A stretch of 64,000 nt of DNA, taken from assembly GCA_964614515.1 (NCBI GenBank), contig CAZTPJ010000007.1:8355-72354 (forward strand), read 5' to 3'. Made by a program: the position numbers and the translations under genes. The notes under the pieces were generated by a model. It was not told where the DNA came from. It did no database searches and was given only the letters and a program-made list of their open reading frames with translations. This DNA comes from CAZTPJ01 sp964614515 (GTDB lineage Bacteria > Planctomycetota > Phycisphaerae > Phycisphaerales > UBA1924). Every line of letters starts with the position of its first letter. Positions within the stretch are counted from its first letter, which is position 1. Positions 36,421 to 45,233 of this stretch are shown here, one piece after another.

Positions 36421-37083
36421 ATGAGTGATGAGACACAGACTGAGGCGCCCAAGCGCGACATGCCCGCGGAAGAGGTCATCGTTCGCGAGTGGCCGTGGTG
36501 GCAGACGCATCGGCGGATGTATGAATGGGTGTTGTCGCTGGCGCATCGCAAGCACGCGACGACGGCGCTGTTCCTGTTGTCGTTCGCCGAATCGAGTTTC
36601 TTTCCGATTCCGCCGGATGTGTTGCAGATCGTGTTGACGCTGGAGCGTCGGTCGCGGGCGTGGTATTACGCGGCCGTGAGCCTCGCGGGTTCGGTGCTTG
36701 GCGGCGTGCTTGGGTACTTGATCGGGTGGGGCTTGTGGGAAGCGGTGCAGGGGTTCTTCTTCAAGTATGTGTTCAAGGAGCACGCGTTTGAGCGTGTGCA
36801 GCACCTGTATCAGGACTGGGACTTCTGGGCGGTATTCGTGGCTGCGTTTACGCCGATTCCGTATAAGGTGTTCACGATCGCGGCGGGTGTGTTCAGCGTG
36901 TCGCTGCCGATGTTCATCATCGCGTCGATCGTGGGTCGGGGGGGGCGGTTCTTTCTCGTCGCGGCGCTGCTGTGGTGGTTCGGTCCGCCGATCAAGACGT
37001 TCATCGAGAAGTACTTCAACTGGCTGACGCTGGTGTTCGCGGTGTTGCTGGTTGGGGCGTTCATGCTGCTCAAGGTGCTGTGA
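36421..37083 (+). CDS. YqaA-type (VTT/DedA-like) membrane protein
   Basis: The 220-residue integral membrane protein has the family marks FLLSFAESSFFPIPPDVLQI (~53-72) and FVAAFTPIPYKVFTIAAG (~139-156), the two half-sites of the VTT fold. Gly-rich helices follow (SLAGSVLGGVLGYLIGWGLW). The N-terminal ~35 residues are cytoplasmic and charged. Family members are thought to be lipid scramblase- or transporter-like proteins that affect membrane homeostasis. The ATG at 36421 opens the conserved frame. It is monocistronic, flanked by repeats upstream and an opposing terminator downstream. Confidence 0.88.
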   Translation: MSDETQTEAPKRDMPAEEVIVREWPWWQTHRRMYEWVLSLAHRKHATTALFLLSFAESSFFPIPPDVLQIVLTLERRSRAWYYAAVSLAGSVLGGVLGYLIGWGLWEAVQGFFFKYVFKEHAFERVQHLYQDWDFWAVFVAAFTPIPYKVFTIAAGVFSVSLPMFIIASIVGRGGRFFLVAALLWWFGPPIKTFIEKYFNWLTLVFAVLLVGAFMLLKVL

Positions 37084-37090
37084 GCCAAGG

Positions 37091-37127
37091 AAAAGGTCTC
37101 ATGGGACGGTTGAGTCCCATGAGACCT
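37091..37127 (-). terminator. Terminator of the OmpA-like gene
   Basis: A perfect 14-bp stem AGGTCTCATGGGAC / GTCCCATGAGACCT, loop TCAACC on the minus strand, followed by TTTT. It lies between two converging genes; only the minus orientation has the T-run. Confidence 0.85.
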
Positions 37128-37163
37128 GTGTGATTCGTCAAGGCGCCCCCTGAGCGGCGCGGA

Positions 37164-38036
37164 TTACTTGTTGACTTCGCCCGGTCGCGTGGGCGGAGCC
37201 GTGCGGTCCGCGGTGACGTCCGTCGTGCCGGGGTTTCCGGGCTGGAAGGCGGACTGCGCGCGGGTGAGGAAGATCTCGACACGGCGATTCTGCGGCGTGT
37301 TGCCGCGCGCGGTGTTGGGAACAAGCGGGCGCTCTTCGCCCCATCCGGCGGCCATCACGCGGCCGGCCGGAACACCCAAGCCAACGAGTTCGCGCCGAAC
37401 CGAAATCGCGCGGTGGCAGGACAGGTGCATGTTCGTCGGATGCCTTGAGGCCGTGCCCGCGGAAATCGGCTGCGAGTCCGTATGTCCGACGATCTGGATT
37501 TCGTAGGCGAGGGCGGACTGCTGATTGAGGACGTTCGCCAACGCGGAGAGGCTCTGCTTCGCTTCGGCCTTGACGACATCCTGGCCGGAGTCGAAGGTGA
37601 GGTCCGACGCGAAGCGCAACATGCCGCGATCGCGATCGTACTGAATGAGATTGGGGTTCTGCGCCGCGAGGTTGGCCAGCGCGCGATCGGTCTCGGGATC
37701 GACGGGCATCACGCTCGCCGCGTCAAGCCGACGAAGCAGATCGGCGTACTTCTGATCCGCGCCCGCCACGGCCGCATTGAGCCGCGTGACCTCAGCCTGC
37801 GCCGCCTGCCGCGCCTGTCGTTCGCGATCTCGCTCCTGCACGGCCAGATCACGCTCCTGCATCGCCTGCTGCTCGCGAGCCGTGAGGCGCGTGATGCTCT
37901 CGGTCTTGGAGCGATTAGCGGTTTCGAGACTGTCATACTCGCCCTGACTTACGCACCCCGTCAGGCCGATGAGGCCGCAGGATGAGATACCGGCGAGCGT
38001 GACAAGACGAACGATGGTGTGGCGACTTCGATTCAT
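37164..38036 (-). CDS. OmpA-like peptidoglycan-binding lipoprotein
   Basis: The 290-residue protein has the lipoprotein signal VRLVTLAGISSCGLIGLTGCVS (lipobox LTGC). Residues ~35-90 are a coiled coil (SITRLTAREQQAMQERDLAV...). The C-terminal OmpA/MotB domain (~140-265) shows LRFASDLTFDSGQDVVKAEA, IQIVGHTDSQPISAG, LSCHRAISVRRELVGLGV and the terminal NRRVEIFL. This domain binds diaminopimelate in peptidoglycan and anchors the outer membrane. A Pro/Thr-rich tail follows. The start was set at 38036 (GGGAGGAT upstream) because it begins the signal peptide. Confidence 0.92.
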   Translation of the reverse strand: MNRSRHTIVRLVTLAGISSCGLIGLTGCVSQGEYDSLETANRSKTESITRLTAREQQAMQERDLAVQERDRERQARQAAQAEVTRLNAAVAGADQKYADLLRRLDAASVMPVDPETDRALANLAAQNPNLIQYDRDRGMLRFASDLTFDSGQDVVKAEAKQSLSALANVLNQQSALAYEIQIVGHTDSQPISAGTASRHPTNMHLSCHRAISVRRELVGLGVPAGRVMAAGWGEERPLVPNTARGNTPQNRRVEIFLTRAQSAFQPGNPGTTDVTADRTAPPTRPGEVNK

Positions 38037-38140
38037 GGGGATCCTCCCGGCGGGGTGAGTTCCCGCCTGTGTGTTCCAACAATACCGCGTTGGGGCCGCG
38101 TTGTCCCGTCGGGTTGTATCGGAAAGGTGAGGTTTGCCGC

Positions 38141-39532
38141 ATGAAACGAAGTGGGTCCGATTACCTGCGCGACTCCGGCGCGGAAACCGCGACGGGTAAG
38201 GCGGCCCAGCCTTCCGGAATCCTCCGCTTTGACGCCCTGGGCGTGGCGGATGGGGACAAGGTGTGGACAAGTCCGGGGAGCCTGCTGCTCGACGCTCGCG
38301 AGGGGCGCGGCGAAGTTTTGGCCGTGGGATCGCCAGATGAGGTGAACGCCCACACTGCGGCGGGAGTTGCGCAGGTCATCAGCAAGCCCACGGCCGTGCT
38401 GGTCCCCGGGCTGGTCAACGCGCATTCGCACCTGGACCTGACGCATGTCGGTCCGCGGGCGTATGACCGCGAGGCGGGATTCGTGGGTTGGATCGAGGAA
38501 TTGCGAGCAGCGCGGGCGTTGACGGAAGAGGCGATCGCGGCGAGTGTGCGGCGTGGTGTGGAGTTGGTACGCGCCGGGGGGACGGTGGCCGTGGGCGACA
38601 TCGCGGGCGCAGCGCGGGGAGTCCCGACGCTGACGCCGTGGCGAGTGTTGTGCGAGTCGGGGATGCTGGGCGTGTCGTTCGTGGAGTTTTTTGCGATCGG
38701 GCGAGGCGAGGCGGCGGGGATGGAGCGTGTGGAGGAGGTCATGTCGCGTGCGGCACGGGCATGTACTCAGGCACATGCCCATGCCACGCGCGTGGGTCTT
38801 CAGCCGCACGCGCCGGCGACGGTGTCACGGCGGGCGTACTTGTGGGCAGTGCGTGAGGCCGTGGCGCGAGGGATGCCGCTTTCGACGCATCTGGCCGAGA
38901 CGATGGAAGAGCGGGAGTTCATCGCGCGAGGCGCGGGGCCGCTGCGGTCGCTGCTGGAGAGCGTCGGCGTGTGGAGCGAGCGTGTGCTGGAAGATGTGGG
39001 GCGCGGGGCGACACCGGTTGAGCATCTCGCGGATGTGCTGCGCGAGGCGAGATTCCTGCTCGCGCATGTGAACGATGTGGATGATGCGGGGCTGGAAGTG
39101 CTCGCGAAATCGGGGGCGAGCGTGGCGTACTGCCCGCGGGCGTCGGAATACTTCGGAGCGCATGAGCGATTCGGACCGCATCGGTATCGAGAGATGCTCC
39201 GTGCCGGGATCAACGTCTGCCTGGGGACGGATTCGATCATCAACCTGCCGCCGACGGCCGCGGACGCCGTGGGGGGGGGGATCTCGATCCTCGATGAAAT
39301 GCGGCTGCTGCATCGCCGCGATGGGACCGATGCACGAACGCTGCTTCGCATGGGCACTGTGCATGGCGCGGCCGCTTTGGGCCTGGATACATCGTTCGTG
39401 ACGCTCGGCGTCGGGTCTCGCCCGGCGGGGATTCTCGCAGTGGAGGCGCCGCGTGGATCGAACCGAGTTGATGCGTTGGAAGCGTGGCTATTGGCCGATG
39501 CTCCCCCTGGATTCCTGTGGAGCGAGAACTGA
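38141..39532 (+). CDS. Amidohydrolase (cytosine deaminase / TrzN-AtzA-like group)
   Basis: This is a 463-residue metal-dependent hydrolase of the amidohydrolase superfamily. Metal ligands: HSH in VNAHSHLDL (His95, His97), STHLAE, FLLAHVND and the catalytic Asp in CLGTDSIINLPP. Deaminases and S-adenosylhomocysteine / guanine-type enzymes share this layout; the substrate cannot be fixed. The start at 38141 follows AAGGTGAGG. A palindrome (GGCACGGGCATGTAC / GCACATGCCCATGCC) at 38752-38786 reads in frame as ARACTQAHAHATR and looks like a repeat insertion in a helix linker. Confidence 0.87.
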   Translation: MKRSGSDYLRDSGAETATGKAAQPSGILRFDALGVADGDKVWTSPGSLLLDAREGRGEVLAVGSPDEVNAHTAAGVAQVISKPTAVLVPGLVNAHSHLDLTHVGPRAYDREAGFVGWIEELRAARALTEEAIAASVRRGVELVRAGGTVAVGDIAGAARGVPTLTPWRVLCESGMLGVSFVEFFAIGRGEAAGMERVEEVMSRAARACTQAHAHATRVGLQPHAPATVSRRAYLWAVREAVARGMPLSTHLAETMEEREFIARGAGPLRSLLESVGVWSERVLEDVGRGATPVEHLADVLREARFLLAHVNDVDDAGLEVLAKSGASVAYCPRASEYFGAHERFGPHRYREMLRAGINVCLGTDSIINLPPTAADAVGGGISILDEMRLLHRRDGTDARTLLRMGTVHGAAALGLDTSFVTLGVGSRPAGILAVEAPRGSNRVDALEAWLLADAPPGFLWSEN

Positions 39533-39622
39533 TGCTGCGTGGCGGGAAGTCGAGCGCGATGGCAGGTATGACCCTAGAATGGGATTGACGTGAATCGGAG
39601 GTGTGGCGCGAGGGGAGTTGGG
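39533..39622. other. Spacer before tandem repeats
   Basis: Short non-coding sequence between the amidohydrolase gene and the 40-bp repeat array; no gene is supported. Confidence 0.5.
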
Positions 39623-39769
39623 CACAGGCGAGACGCCCGTGCCACCGGGGAAAGAACACACGCACAGGCGAGACGCCCGTGCCACCGGGGATAGAACGAA
39701 CGCACAGGCGAGACGCCTGTGCCACCGGGGAAAGAACACACGCACAGGCGCGATGTCTGTGCCACCGGC
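39623..39769. repeat. 40-bp tandem repeat array, 3.7 copies
   Basis: Units begin at 39623, 39663, 39703 and 39743, each reading CACAGGCGAGACGCCCGTGCC followed by ACCGGGGAAAGAACACACG with few changes. Each unit holds the palindrome GGCACAGGCG-AGA-CGCCTGTGCC. The array ends 10 bp before the start codon of the ResB-like gene and stays open in its frame, so longer N-termini are possible but improbable. Confidence 0.9.
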
Positions 39770-39779
39770 TGGGAAAGCG

Positions 39780-42380
39780 ATGAGCCTGAAGTGGCGTCGG
39801 GTCAAGCAGTGGGATGATCAGAACCTTCGCGGGTGGCTGTTGCCTGTGAAGTTCGTGTTGCGTGCATTCAGTTCGATCACGCTGGCCGTGATTGTGTTGT
39901 CGTGCGTGGCGCTGTTTGCGGTGCTTGCGAGCGTGCCTGTGGGCTTGCTCGCGCTGGGGCCGACGTATGTGATCTATGGGCTGACGCTGGTGTTGACGGC
40001 CGGGGTGGTGGCGGGCGTGCCGGCGCTGGTGGCGTGGCGTGCGATGGGCAAGGCGAGTCGTCCGGCGCGATTCTCGGCCGTGTTCAGCACGGGCGTGGTC
40101 ATGGCGGTGGTCGGCGCGGGGTTGTGGGGACTTTTGCTCTGGCCGCGGCTGGAGTATCAACCTGCGACAGGCGATGGGTTCCGTCTGTGGGCGGGGTTCG
40201 TGGATCAGTACCGGGCCGTGACGGTGCGACGGCTGCCCATGTTTGAAATGTCGGAACTGGAGTTCTACTCCTGGTGGCCGATGCGCGTGCTTCTGCTGAC
40301 GTTCGTGGTCAACATGATCGTGGCGACGGTGCGTCGGATCGAGTTCTGTTTCGTGAACATCGGCGTGCTGACGGTACACACCGGGATCGTGCTGATCGCG
40401 CTGGGCAGCGTGTATTACACGTCGGGCAAACTCGAGGGGGACATGCTGCTTCGCGCCGGGCCGCCGGGCATCGACGGCCTGCCGACGACAGGGCCGATGG
40501 AAGGCCGTTTCTATGACAACACGGCCGTGGCGCTGCATCTGAGCATGGATGGCCAGTGGTGGGAGCAGCGCGTGCTTCGCGGCGTGCCGCGATACAACGA
40601 GTACAACATCGCGGCGGCGGGCGAATCGGCGCGAATGCCCACGGTGGGCGATGGTGTGACGCCGCGCGAGTTGTCGCTGGATGTGCCGCCGAGCCGCAGC
40701 GGCCGTGTGGATGATGACCTGCGATTCCGAATCGTCGGCTATGTACCGTTCGCCGAACCGATGCAGGACTGGGCGCCGTTTGACGCCTCGCGGATGCGTG
40801 CGGCCGCGCCGGGGCTGCGGCTGAATCCGATGCGATTCCTCGAACTTGCGATGGAAGTACCCGGCGGCGAAGGTCGCGAGGCGATTCGTCGATCGTTTCG
40901 ATTCTTCATGCTGCCGATGATGGCGTCGCATCGCGTGTCGGACAACGGCCTGTTCGGCATCGAATACACGCGCGGGATGCCTGAGGCGCGATGGCGCGAC
41001 TTGACCGAGGTCATTGGCGGCGCACAAGAGCCGATCGAACATGCGCTGGTGATCGAGATGCCCGGCGCGGAGGGCGCGCCCGGGTTTCGCGGCGTGTTTC
41101 CGGTGCGTGTGGGGACCGAAGTGGCCGTGGGCGACTCGGGATACCGCGTGCGCGTGGATCAGTTGGAGCCGCACGAGCCGTTTCCGATCATCACGCCGGG
41201 GTATGAAGGCGGGACGAGCAGCGTGGCGATCCTGCATGTGATGCAGCCTGACGGCGTGTCGTATGCGCGGTGGGTGTATCACAGGTTCCCTGAGATCAGT
41301 CAGGACTTGCTCGACGCGGTCAATGCACAAGGGATGCCGCAGCGACGTCCGGCCGATCCGGCGATCTCGATCAGGTATCTCGACATGTCGCGTGAGGCGC
41401 AGGCGTATGTCGATGAGCGCGAGGATGGCTCGGTGCGGGCGATTCTTCGTGTGCGGGGTGGTGAACTTCGCGTGATGGACAACATCGAGCCCGGCGGCGT
41501 GATCGGCGAGATCGTGCCCGGGGCGACGCTGCGCCTGTCGGATCGGTGGGAACACGCGGTGGGCATCGAGACGCCGCGCATCATCCCCGAGCATCAGCGC
41601 GAGCGAAACGATGTGGGCACGCATGGACGGGCGATGGTGGCCGTGGAGATCGCGTCGCGTCCGCTGGGCCAGAGCGAGGCCGTGTGGAAGCGGACGGTGT
41701 GGATTCCGTTCACGAAGTATCTGATGCAGGGTCTTGGGACGGAGCGTTGGGTTGATCTACCCGATGGGCGTCGGGTGATGATGGCGTTTGGGCGGCAGTG
41801 GCACGGGTTGCCGGGTTTCCGGCTGCAATTGGTGGACTTTGAGATGCTGCCGTATCCGCACAGCGAGGACATTCCGCGGGACTATCGCTCGCGTCTTCGC
41901 GTGCTGCTCGAGAGCGGGGAGACGTTTGAGCATGACGCGAGTCTCAACGCGCCGCTTTTGGCGCCGTTCATGTGGTCGGAGGATCGCGGCGTGTTCGGCA
42001 ATGTGTTCGGACGGATCGTCAGCGCGCTGACGCCGCGACAGTTCAAGTTCAGCCAGGCCGGGTGGGATGCTGAAGGGTGGCGCCAGACGCGCGAGTTGGC
42101 CAAGCAGGGCCAGTTGCCGCGTCCGATGGCGACGTTCACGATCCTCGGCGTGGGGAACAATCCGGGGATTCACGTCATCGCGCTTGGCGGCGTGCTGATG
42201 TCGGTGGGCATTCCGTGGGCGTTTTATGTCAAGCCGGCGATTCTGCGCATGCGCAAGCGCAAGATTCAGCGGGAACTCGCCGATGGCTCGCGGCCGATGG
42301 GACGCGACGCAAAGGCGGCATCGGCTGACAACGGCGAAGTCGCGCGGGATTCGGTTGTTGCGAGGGGAGCGGTGACATGA
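39780..42380 (+). CDS. ResB-like cytochrome c biogenesis protein (system II)
   Basis: The 866-residue membrane protein has helices at ~25-55, ~60-80, ~95-115 and ~165-205 (VLRAFSSITLAVIVLSCVALF, PMRVLLLTFVVNMIVATV, NIGVLTVHTGIVLIALGSVYY). A very large periplasmic region follows (~210-790), then a last helix (PGIHVIALGGVLMSVGIPWAF, ~800) and a basic cytoplasmic tail. This is the ResB/Ccs1 plan: it helps deliver reduced apocytochrome and haem for c-type cytochrome assembly. It overlaps the CcsA-like gene by ATGA, the usual ResB-ResC pairing. The start 39780 lies just after the tandem repeat array; its ribosome site is weak. Confidence 0.87.
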   Translation: MSLKWRRVKQWDDQNLRGWLLPVKFVLRAFSSITLAVIVLSCVALFAVLASVPVGLLALGPTYVIYGLTLVLTAGVVAGVPALVAWRAMGKASRPARFSAVFSTGVVMAVVGAGLWGLLLWPRLEYQPATGDGFRLWAGFVDQYRAVTVRRLPMFEMSELEFYSWWPMRVLLLTFVVNMIVATVRRIEFCFVNIGVLTVHTGIVLIALGSVYYTSGKLEGDMLLRAGPPGIDGLPTTGPMEGRFYDNTAVALHLSMDGQWWEQRVLRGVPRYNEYNIAAAGESARMPTVGDGVTPRELSLDVPPSRSGRVDDDLRFRIVGYVPFAEPMQDWAPFDASRMRAAAPGLRLNPMRFLELAMEVPGGEGREAIRRSFRFFMLPMMASHRVSDNGLFGIEYTRGMPEARWRDLTEVIGGAQEPIEHALVIEMPGAEGAPGFRGVFPVRVGTEVAVGDSGYRVRVDQLEPHEPFPIITPGYEGGTSSVAILHVMQPDGVSYARWVYHRFPEISQDLLDAVNAQGMPQRRPADPAISIRYLDMSREAQAYVDEREDGSVRAILRVRGGELRVMDNIEPGGVIGEIVPGATLRLSDRWEHAVGIETPRIIPEHQRERNDVGTHGRAMVAVEIASRPLGQSEAVWKRTVWIPFTKYLMQGLGTERWVDLPDGRRVMMAFGRQWHGLPGFRLQLVDFEMLPYPHSEDIPRDYRSRLRVLLESGETFEHDASLNAPLLAPFMWSEDRGVFGNVFGRIVSALTPRQFKFSQAGWDAEGWRQTRELAKQGQLPRPMATFTILGVGNNPGIHVIALGGVLMSVGIPWAFYVKPAILRMRKRKIQRELADGSRPMGRDAKAASADNGEVARDSVVARGAVT

Positions 42381-44287
42381 GGCAGGCACGGCGGATCATG
42401 CGAGTCGGGAGGCTGGAAGCACCGAAGTCCGAACGGAGGATGTCGGACGTTGGACGCATGGGATCGGACTTCGGTGGCACGAGAGCAGCCTTCTGTGGTT
42501 CGCTGGCGAGAATTGTCGCGTGCGTGCTGCTTGTGTGCGTGGTCACGGGCGGGGCGCGAGCACAGGTTGCGCCCGCGGGCAACGAGCATCCACAGACGCA
42601 GGCATTGACCATGGATTCGGAGGCGATGGCGTCGCCGTTCGGCCCGGTCGCGTGGCCGATGCACATGCCCCCGCAGGCGGAGCGCGAAGAAGAAGTGCGG
42701 CGCAAGGTCGCGTTCGCGAAGCAGGTTGAGTTGTCGCCGCTGCGATCGTTGTCGGTGTATCACAACGGGCGTGTCAAGACGCTGGAGTCTTTGGCGCGTG
42801 AGACGGTGCAGCGCATCACCGATCGCCCGGATTATCTTGACTTCCCTCGCGTGGCGGGGAAGCAGGAGCCTGAGAAGTTCGCGCATGATCCGCTGTTCAC
42901 GCTGCTGGATCTTGTGATTGATCCGGTGTATTACGCGGACAAGGCGTTGATTCATGTCAACTTTCTGCCGCTGCGCGAGGAGTTTCTCAAAGCGGAGTTT
43001 CCCGCGGATGAAGCCTCGCAGGAGCGATGGAAGCGCGTGACGCGACTGACGCCCGGGATGGTCGGACGGCACATCGAAATGATCGCGCAGATTCACGGCC
43101 TGTCGCCGGGGTACAGCGAAGGACTCGGACGAATCCAGCAGTCGCTGGGACTGGTTGACGCCAGCGCGGGGAACATGGTGCTTGTCGCGTCGGCGAGCAA
43201 GGACCAGCCGTGGCGGCACCTGGCAACCCTGCCGGAAGAATCGCCGATTCGTCAGGCCGCGCTGCGATTCGGCACGGCCTGGCGGGCGATGGATGCCGAG
43301 GGTGTCAACCGCGAGGCAAAGGTGCTGGCGGAAGAGTTGCCGAAGATTCACCCCGAGGTGTATTCGCCGCGGGCGGGCGTGCTGGGCCTGGGGCTGAAGC
43401 GATCGTCATGGGAGATGGCGTATGTACGGCTCAATGCGTTCGAGTGGGGCGCGTGGTTGTATCTCGCGTCGCTGCTCACGCTGCTGCTGGCGTTTGGCAC
43501 GGGGCGTAAGTGGCTGATCGGCGTGGGCATCGGCACGCTATCGGGCGCGATGCTGCTGCACGGGTTTGGCTTCTGGGCGCGATGCATCATCGCTGAGCGG
43601 TTCGCGATTCAGAATCAGTTCGAGTCGATGACCGGCGTGAGTTTGTTCGCGGCGATCGTGGGCATGGGGCTGATGCTGGCACGGCGGCAGTGGCTCTTCG
43701 GCGCGGCTGCGGCCGGGGCAGGATTTCTCGTCCTCATCACCGCCACGCAGACGGGCATTCCCGGCGTGCAGGTCGAACGCGAGGCCGCGATTCTCAACAC
43801 GAGCGTCCTGCTGAAGTATCACGTCACGACCGTGCTGACGTCGTATGGCCTGATGACGCTGGCGTTTGTCGTGAGTCTGTTCTATCTCGGGACGCATTAT
43901 TTCGGCGGCAGCGATGCGCCATCTCTCGCGGTCACGGCCGTGGCGGGTGAGAGCGATGCGCCGATCGGCCGTCAGCGCACGCTTCGCGATCTTGACACAG
44001 CGCAGATGACGATCCTGCAACTGGCGTTCTGGACGCTGGGCGTGGGGATTCTGCTCGGGGCGTGGTGGGCGGATCACTCGTGGGGGCGCTGGTGGGCGTT
44101 TGATCCGAAGGAGACGTGGGCGCTGGTGACATGGATCGTCCTGCTCATCATCGTGCATGTGCGGCAGGTGCTGACCTCCGGGCGCGGCCTCGCGACGGCG
44201 TGGCTGAGCGTGGTTGGGTTCTTCGTGATGCTCTGGACGTATTTCGGCGTGAATCTGCTGCTGCCGGGGCTGCATGCGTATGCGTGA
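42377..44287 (+). CDS. ccsA: CcsA/ResC-like haem handling protein (system II)
   Basis: This 636-residue protein is the partner of the ResB-like protein in system II cytochrome c biogenesis. The decisive motif is the tryptophan-rich haem site (WWD domain): SWGRWWAFDPKETWALVTW at ~573-591. His ligands flank it in LLKYHVTTVLTSYG and the helices after the motif. The C-terminal half has about eight membrane helices. The N-terminal ~340 residues are unusual for CcsA: one helix (~45-65) and a ~270-residue soluble domain (LPLREEFLKAEFPADEASQ...). It is translationally coupled to the upstream gene, and the next gene overlaps its end by 14 bp. Confidence 0.92.
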   Translation: MRQARRIMRVGRLEAPKSERRMSDVGRMGSDFGGTRAAFCGSLARIVACVLLVCVVTGGARAQVAPAGNEHPQTQALTMDSEAMASPFGPVAWPMHMPPQAEREEEVRRKVAFAKQVELSPLRSLSVYHNGRVKTLESLARETVQRITDRPDYLDFPRVAGKQEPEKFAHDPLFTLLDLVIDPVYYADKALIHVNFLPLREEFLKAEFPADEASQERWKRVTRLTPGMVGRHIEMIAQIHGLSPGYSEGLGRIQQSLGLVDASAGNMVLVASASKDQPWRHLATLPEESPIRQAALRFGTAWRAMDAEGVNREAKVLAEELPKIHPEVYSPRAGVLGLGLKRSSWEMAYVRLNAFEWGAWLYLASLLTLLLAFGTGRKWLIGVGIGTLSGAMLLHGFGFWARCIIAERFAIQNQFESMTGVSLFAAIVGMGLMLARRQWLFGAAAAGAGFLVLITATQTGIPGVQVEREAAILNTSVLLKYHVTTVLTSYGLMTLAFVVSLFYLGTHYFGGSDAPSLAVTAVAGESDAPIGRQRTLRDLDTAQMTILQLAFWTLGVGILLGAWWADHSWGRWWAFDPKETWALVTWIVLLIIVHVRQVLTSGRGLATAWLSVVGFFVMLWTYFGVNLLLPGLHAYA

Positions 44288-45008
44288 GACGGCCGCGCGT
44301 GTGGCCACATCGTTCTATTCTCGTGCGGCGGAGGAACTTGCGCCGGCGCTGCTGGGGTGTGTGTTTGTTCGAATACTCGCTGATGGCACGCGATTGAGCG
44401 GGCGGATTGTCGAGACCGAGGCGTATCTGGGCGTGAAGGATCGCGCTGCGCATTCGTTCGGCGGCCGGCGAACGGCGAGGAACGAGGCGATGTACGCGCG
44501 GGCGGGCACGGCCTATGTGTACTTCACCTATGGCATGCACCATTGCTTCAATGTCGTGTGCGGGGAGGTGGATGAACCTGTGGCCGTGCTGGTGCGGGCG
44601 CTCGAGCCGATCGAGGGCGCAGCGGTGATGCGGATGCATCGCGCGGCACGGCGGGCGGCGCGGAAGACCGCGCCCCGCGGCGCGATGTTGACGAACGACG
44701 TTGGGAACGCGGGCGATCGGCATGGAGTGCAGCGCGATGGACGCGCGTCGCGACGTGCGCGTGCGCTGCGTGATGAGGAATTGTGCAGCGGGCCGGCGAA
44801 ACTGTGTCAGGCGATGGCGATCGATCGGGCGCTCAACGGCGCGGACCTGATCGCGGGCGAGGCGATCTGGATCGAACGTGGCGATGGCGCGGTGCGCGCG
44901 TCACACATCGGTCGTTCCGCGCGAATCGGCGTTGAATACGCGGAGGCGTGGGCGAAGCGGAGGCTGCGGTGGTTTGTGAAGGAGAGTGGGTGTGTGAGTG
45001 GGCGGTGA
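44274..45008 (+). CDS. mpg: 3-methyladenine DNA glycosylase (AAG/MPG family)
   Basis: This 244-residue base-excision repair enzyme removes alkylated and deaminated purines. Family marks: RIVETEAYLGVKDRAAHSF (with the catalytic Glu), AMYARAGTAYVYFTYGMHHC with the YGMHxCxNVV signature, EPVAVLVRALEP and GPAKLCQAMAID. The fold is complete. The start overlaps the ccsA end (ATG 44274; ATG 44280 is also possible). It has no functional link to cytochrome assembly; probably a chance operon. Confidence 0.93.
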   Translation: MRMRETAARVATSFYSRAAEELAPALLGCVFVRILADGTRLSGRIVETEAYLGVKDRAAHSFGGRRTARNEAMYARAGTAYVYFTYGMHHCFNVVCGEVDEPVAVLVRALEPIEGAAVMRMHRAARRAARKTAPRGAMLTNDVGNAGDRHGVQRDGRASRRARALRDEELCSGPAKLCQAMAIDRALNGADLIAGEAIWIERGDGAVRASHIGRSARIGVEYAEAWAKRRLRWFVKESGCVSGR

Positions 45009-45013
45009 ACGGA

Positions 45014-45226
45014 TTACGCGTCACGGGCAAACGGTGGCTTATCGGCTCGGTCGCTCTCGGCCAACGCTACGAGATTCGTGTAGGCCTCCGGACTCAATAC
45101 AACTACTTCCGGTTCGCCATCTTTTGTGACGAGGAGTGGCTCACCGGACTTGCGGACGCTGTCGAAGTGGCTGCGCAGGTGCCGGCGGTAGTCAGAAGCA
45201 CTGACTGAGATGGGTGTGTTGCACAT
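45014..45226 (-). CDS. Orphan Phd/YefM-type antitoxin
   Basis: The 70-residue protein MCNTPISVSASDYRRHLRSH ... has the Phd/YefM N-terminal DNA-binding fold: ISVSASDYRRHL, then an amphipathic helix, then KSGEPLLVTKDGEPEVVVLSPEAYTNL, which is the conserved strand pair V-T-K-x-G-x-P-x-V-V-L-x-x-x-x-Y. Antitoxins of this group neutralise RelE/YoeB or Doc toxins and repress their own promoter. No toxin gene lies on either side: mpg is convergent and a zinc-ribbon protein gene precedes on the same strand. It may be solitary or work with a distant toxin. ATG 45226 is at or next to the predicted transcription start. Confidence 0.82.
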   Translation of the reverse strand: MCNTPISVSASDYRRHLRSHFDSVRKSGEPLLVTKDGEPEVVVLSPEAYTNLVALAESDRADKPPFARDA

Positions 45227-45233
45227 GGACGAC

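Noticed and set aside
39623..39769. Regularly spaced repeats resembling a CRISPR array
   Set aside because: The 40-bp units are directly adjacent with no unique spacers, and no cas genes are present.
39603..39779. Extended N-terminus of the ResB-like protein through the tandem repeats
   Set aside because: It would encode repeat-derived peptide before a normal membrane-protein start; more likely an incidental open frame.
39240..41624. Nearly 800-codon minus-strand open frame opposite the ResB-like gene
   Set aside because: It has His/Arg-rich non-protein-like composition, includes the tandem repeats and has no domains; the plus strand encodes the real gene.
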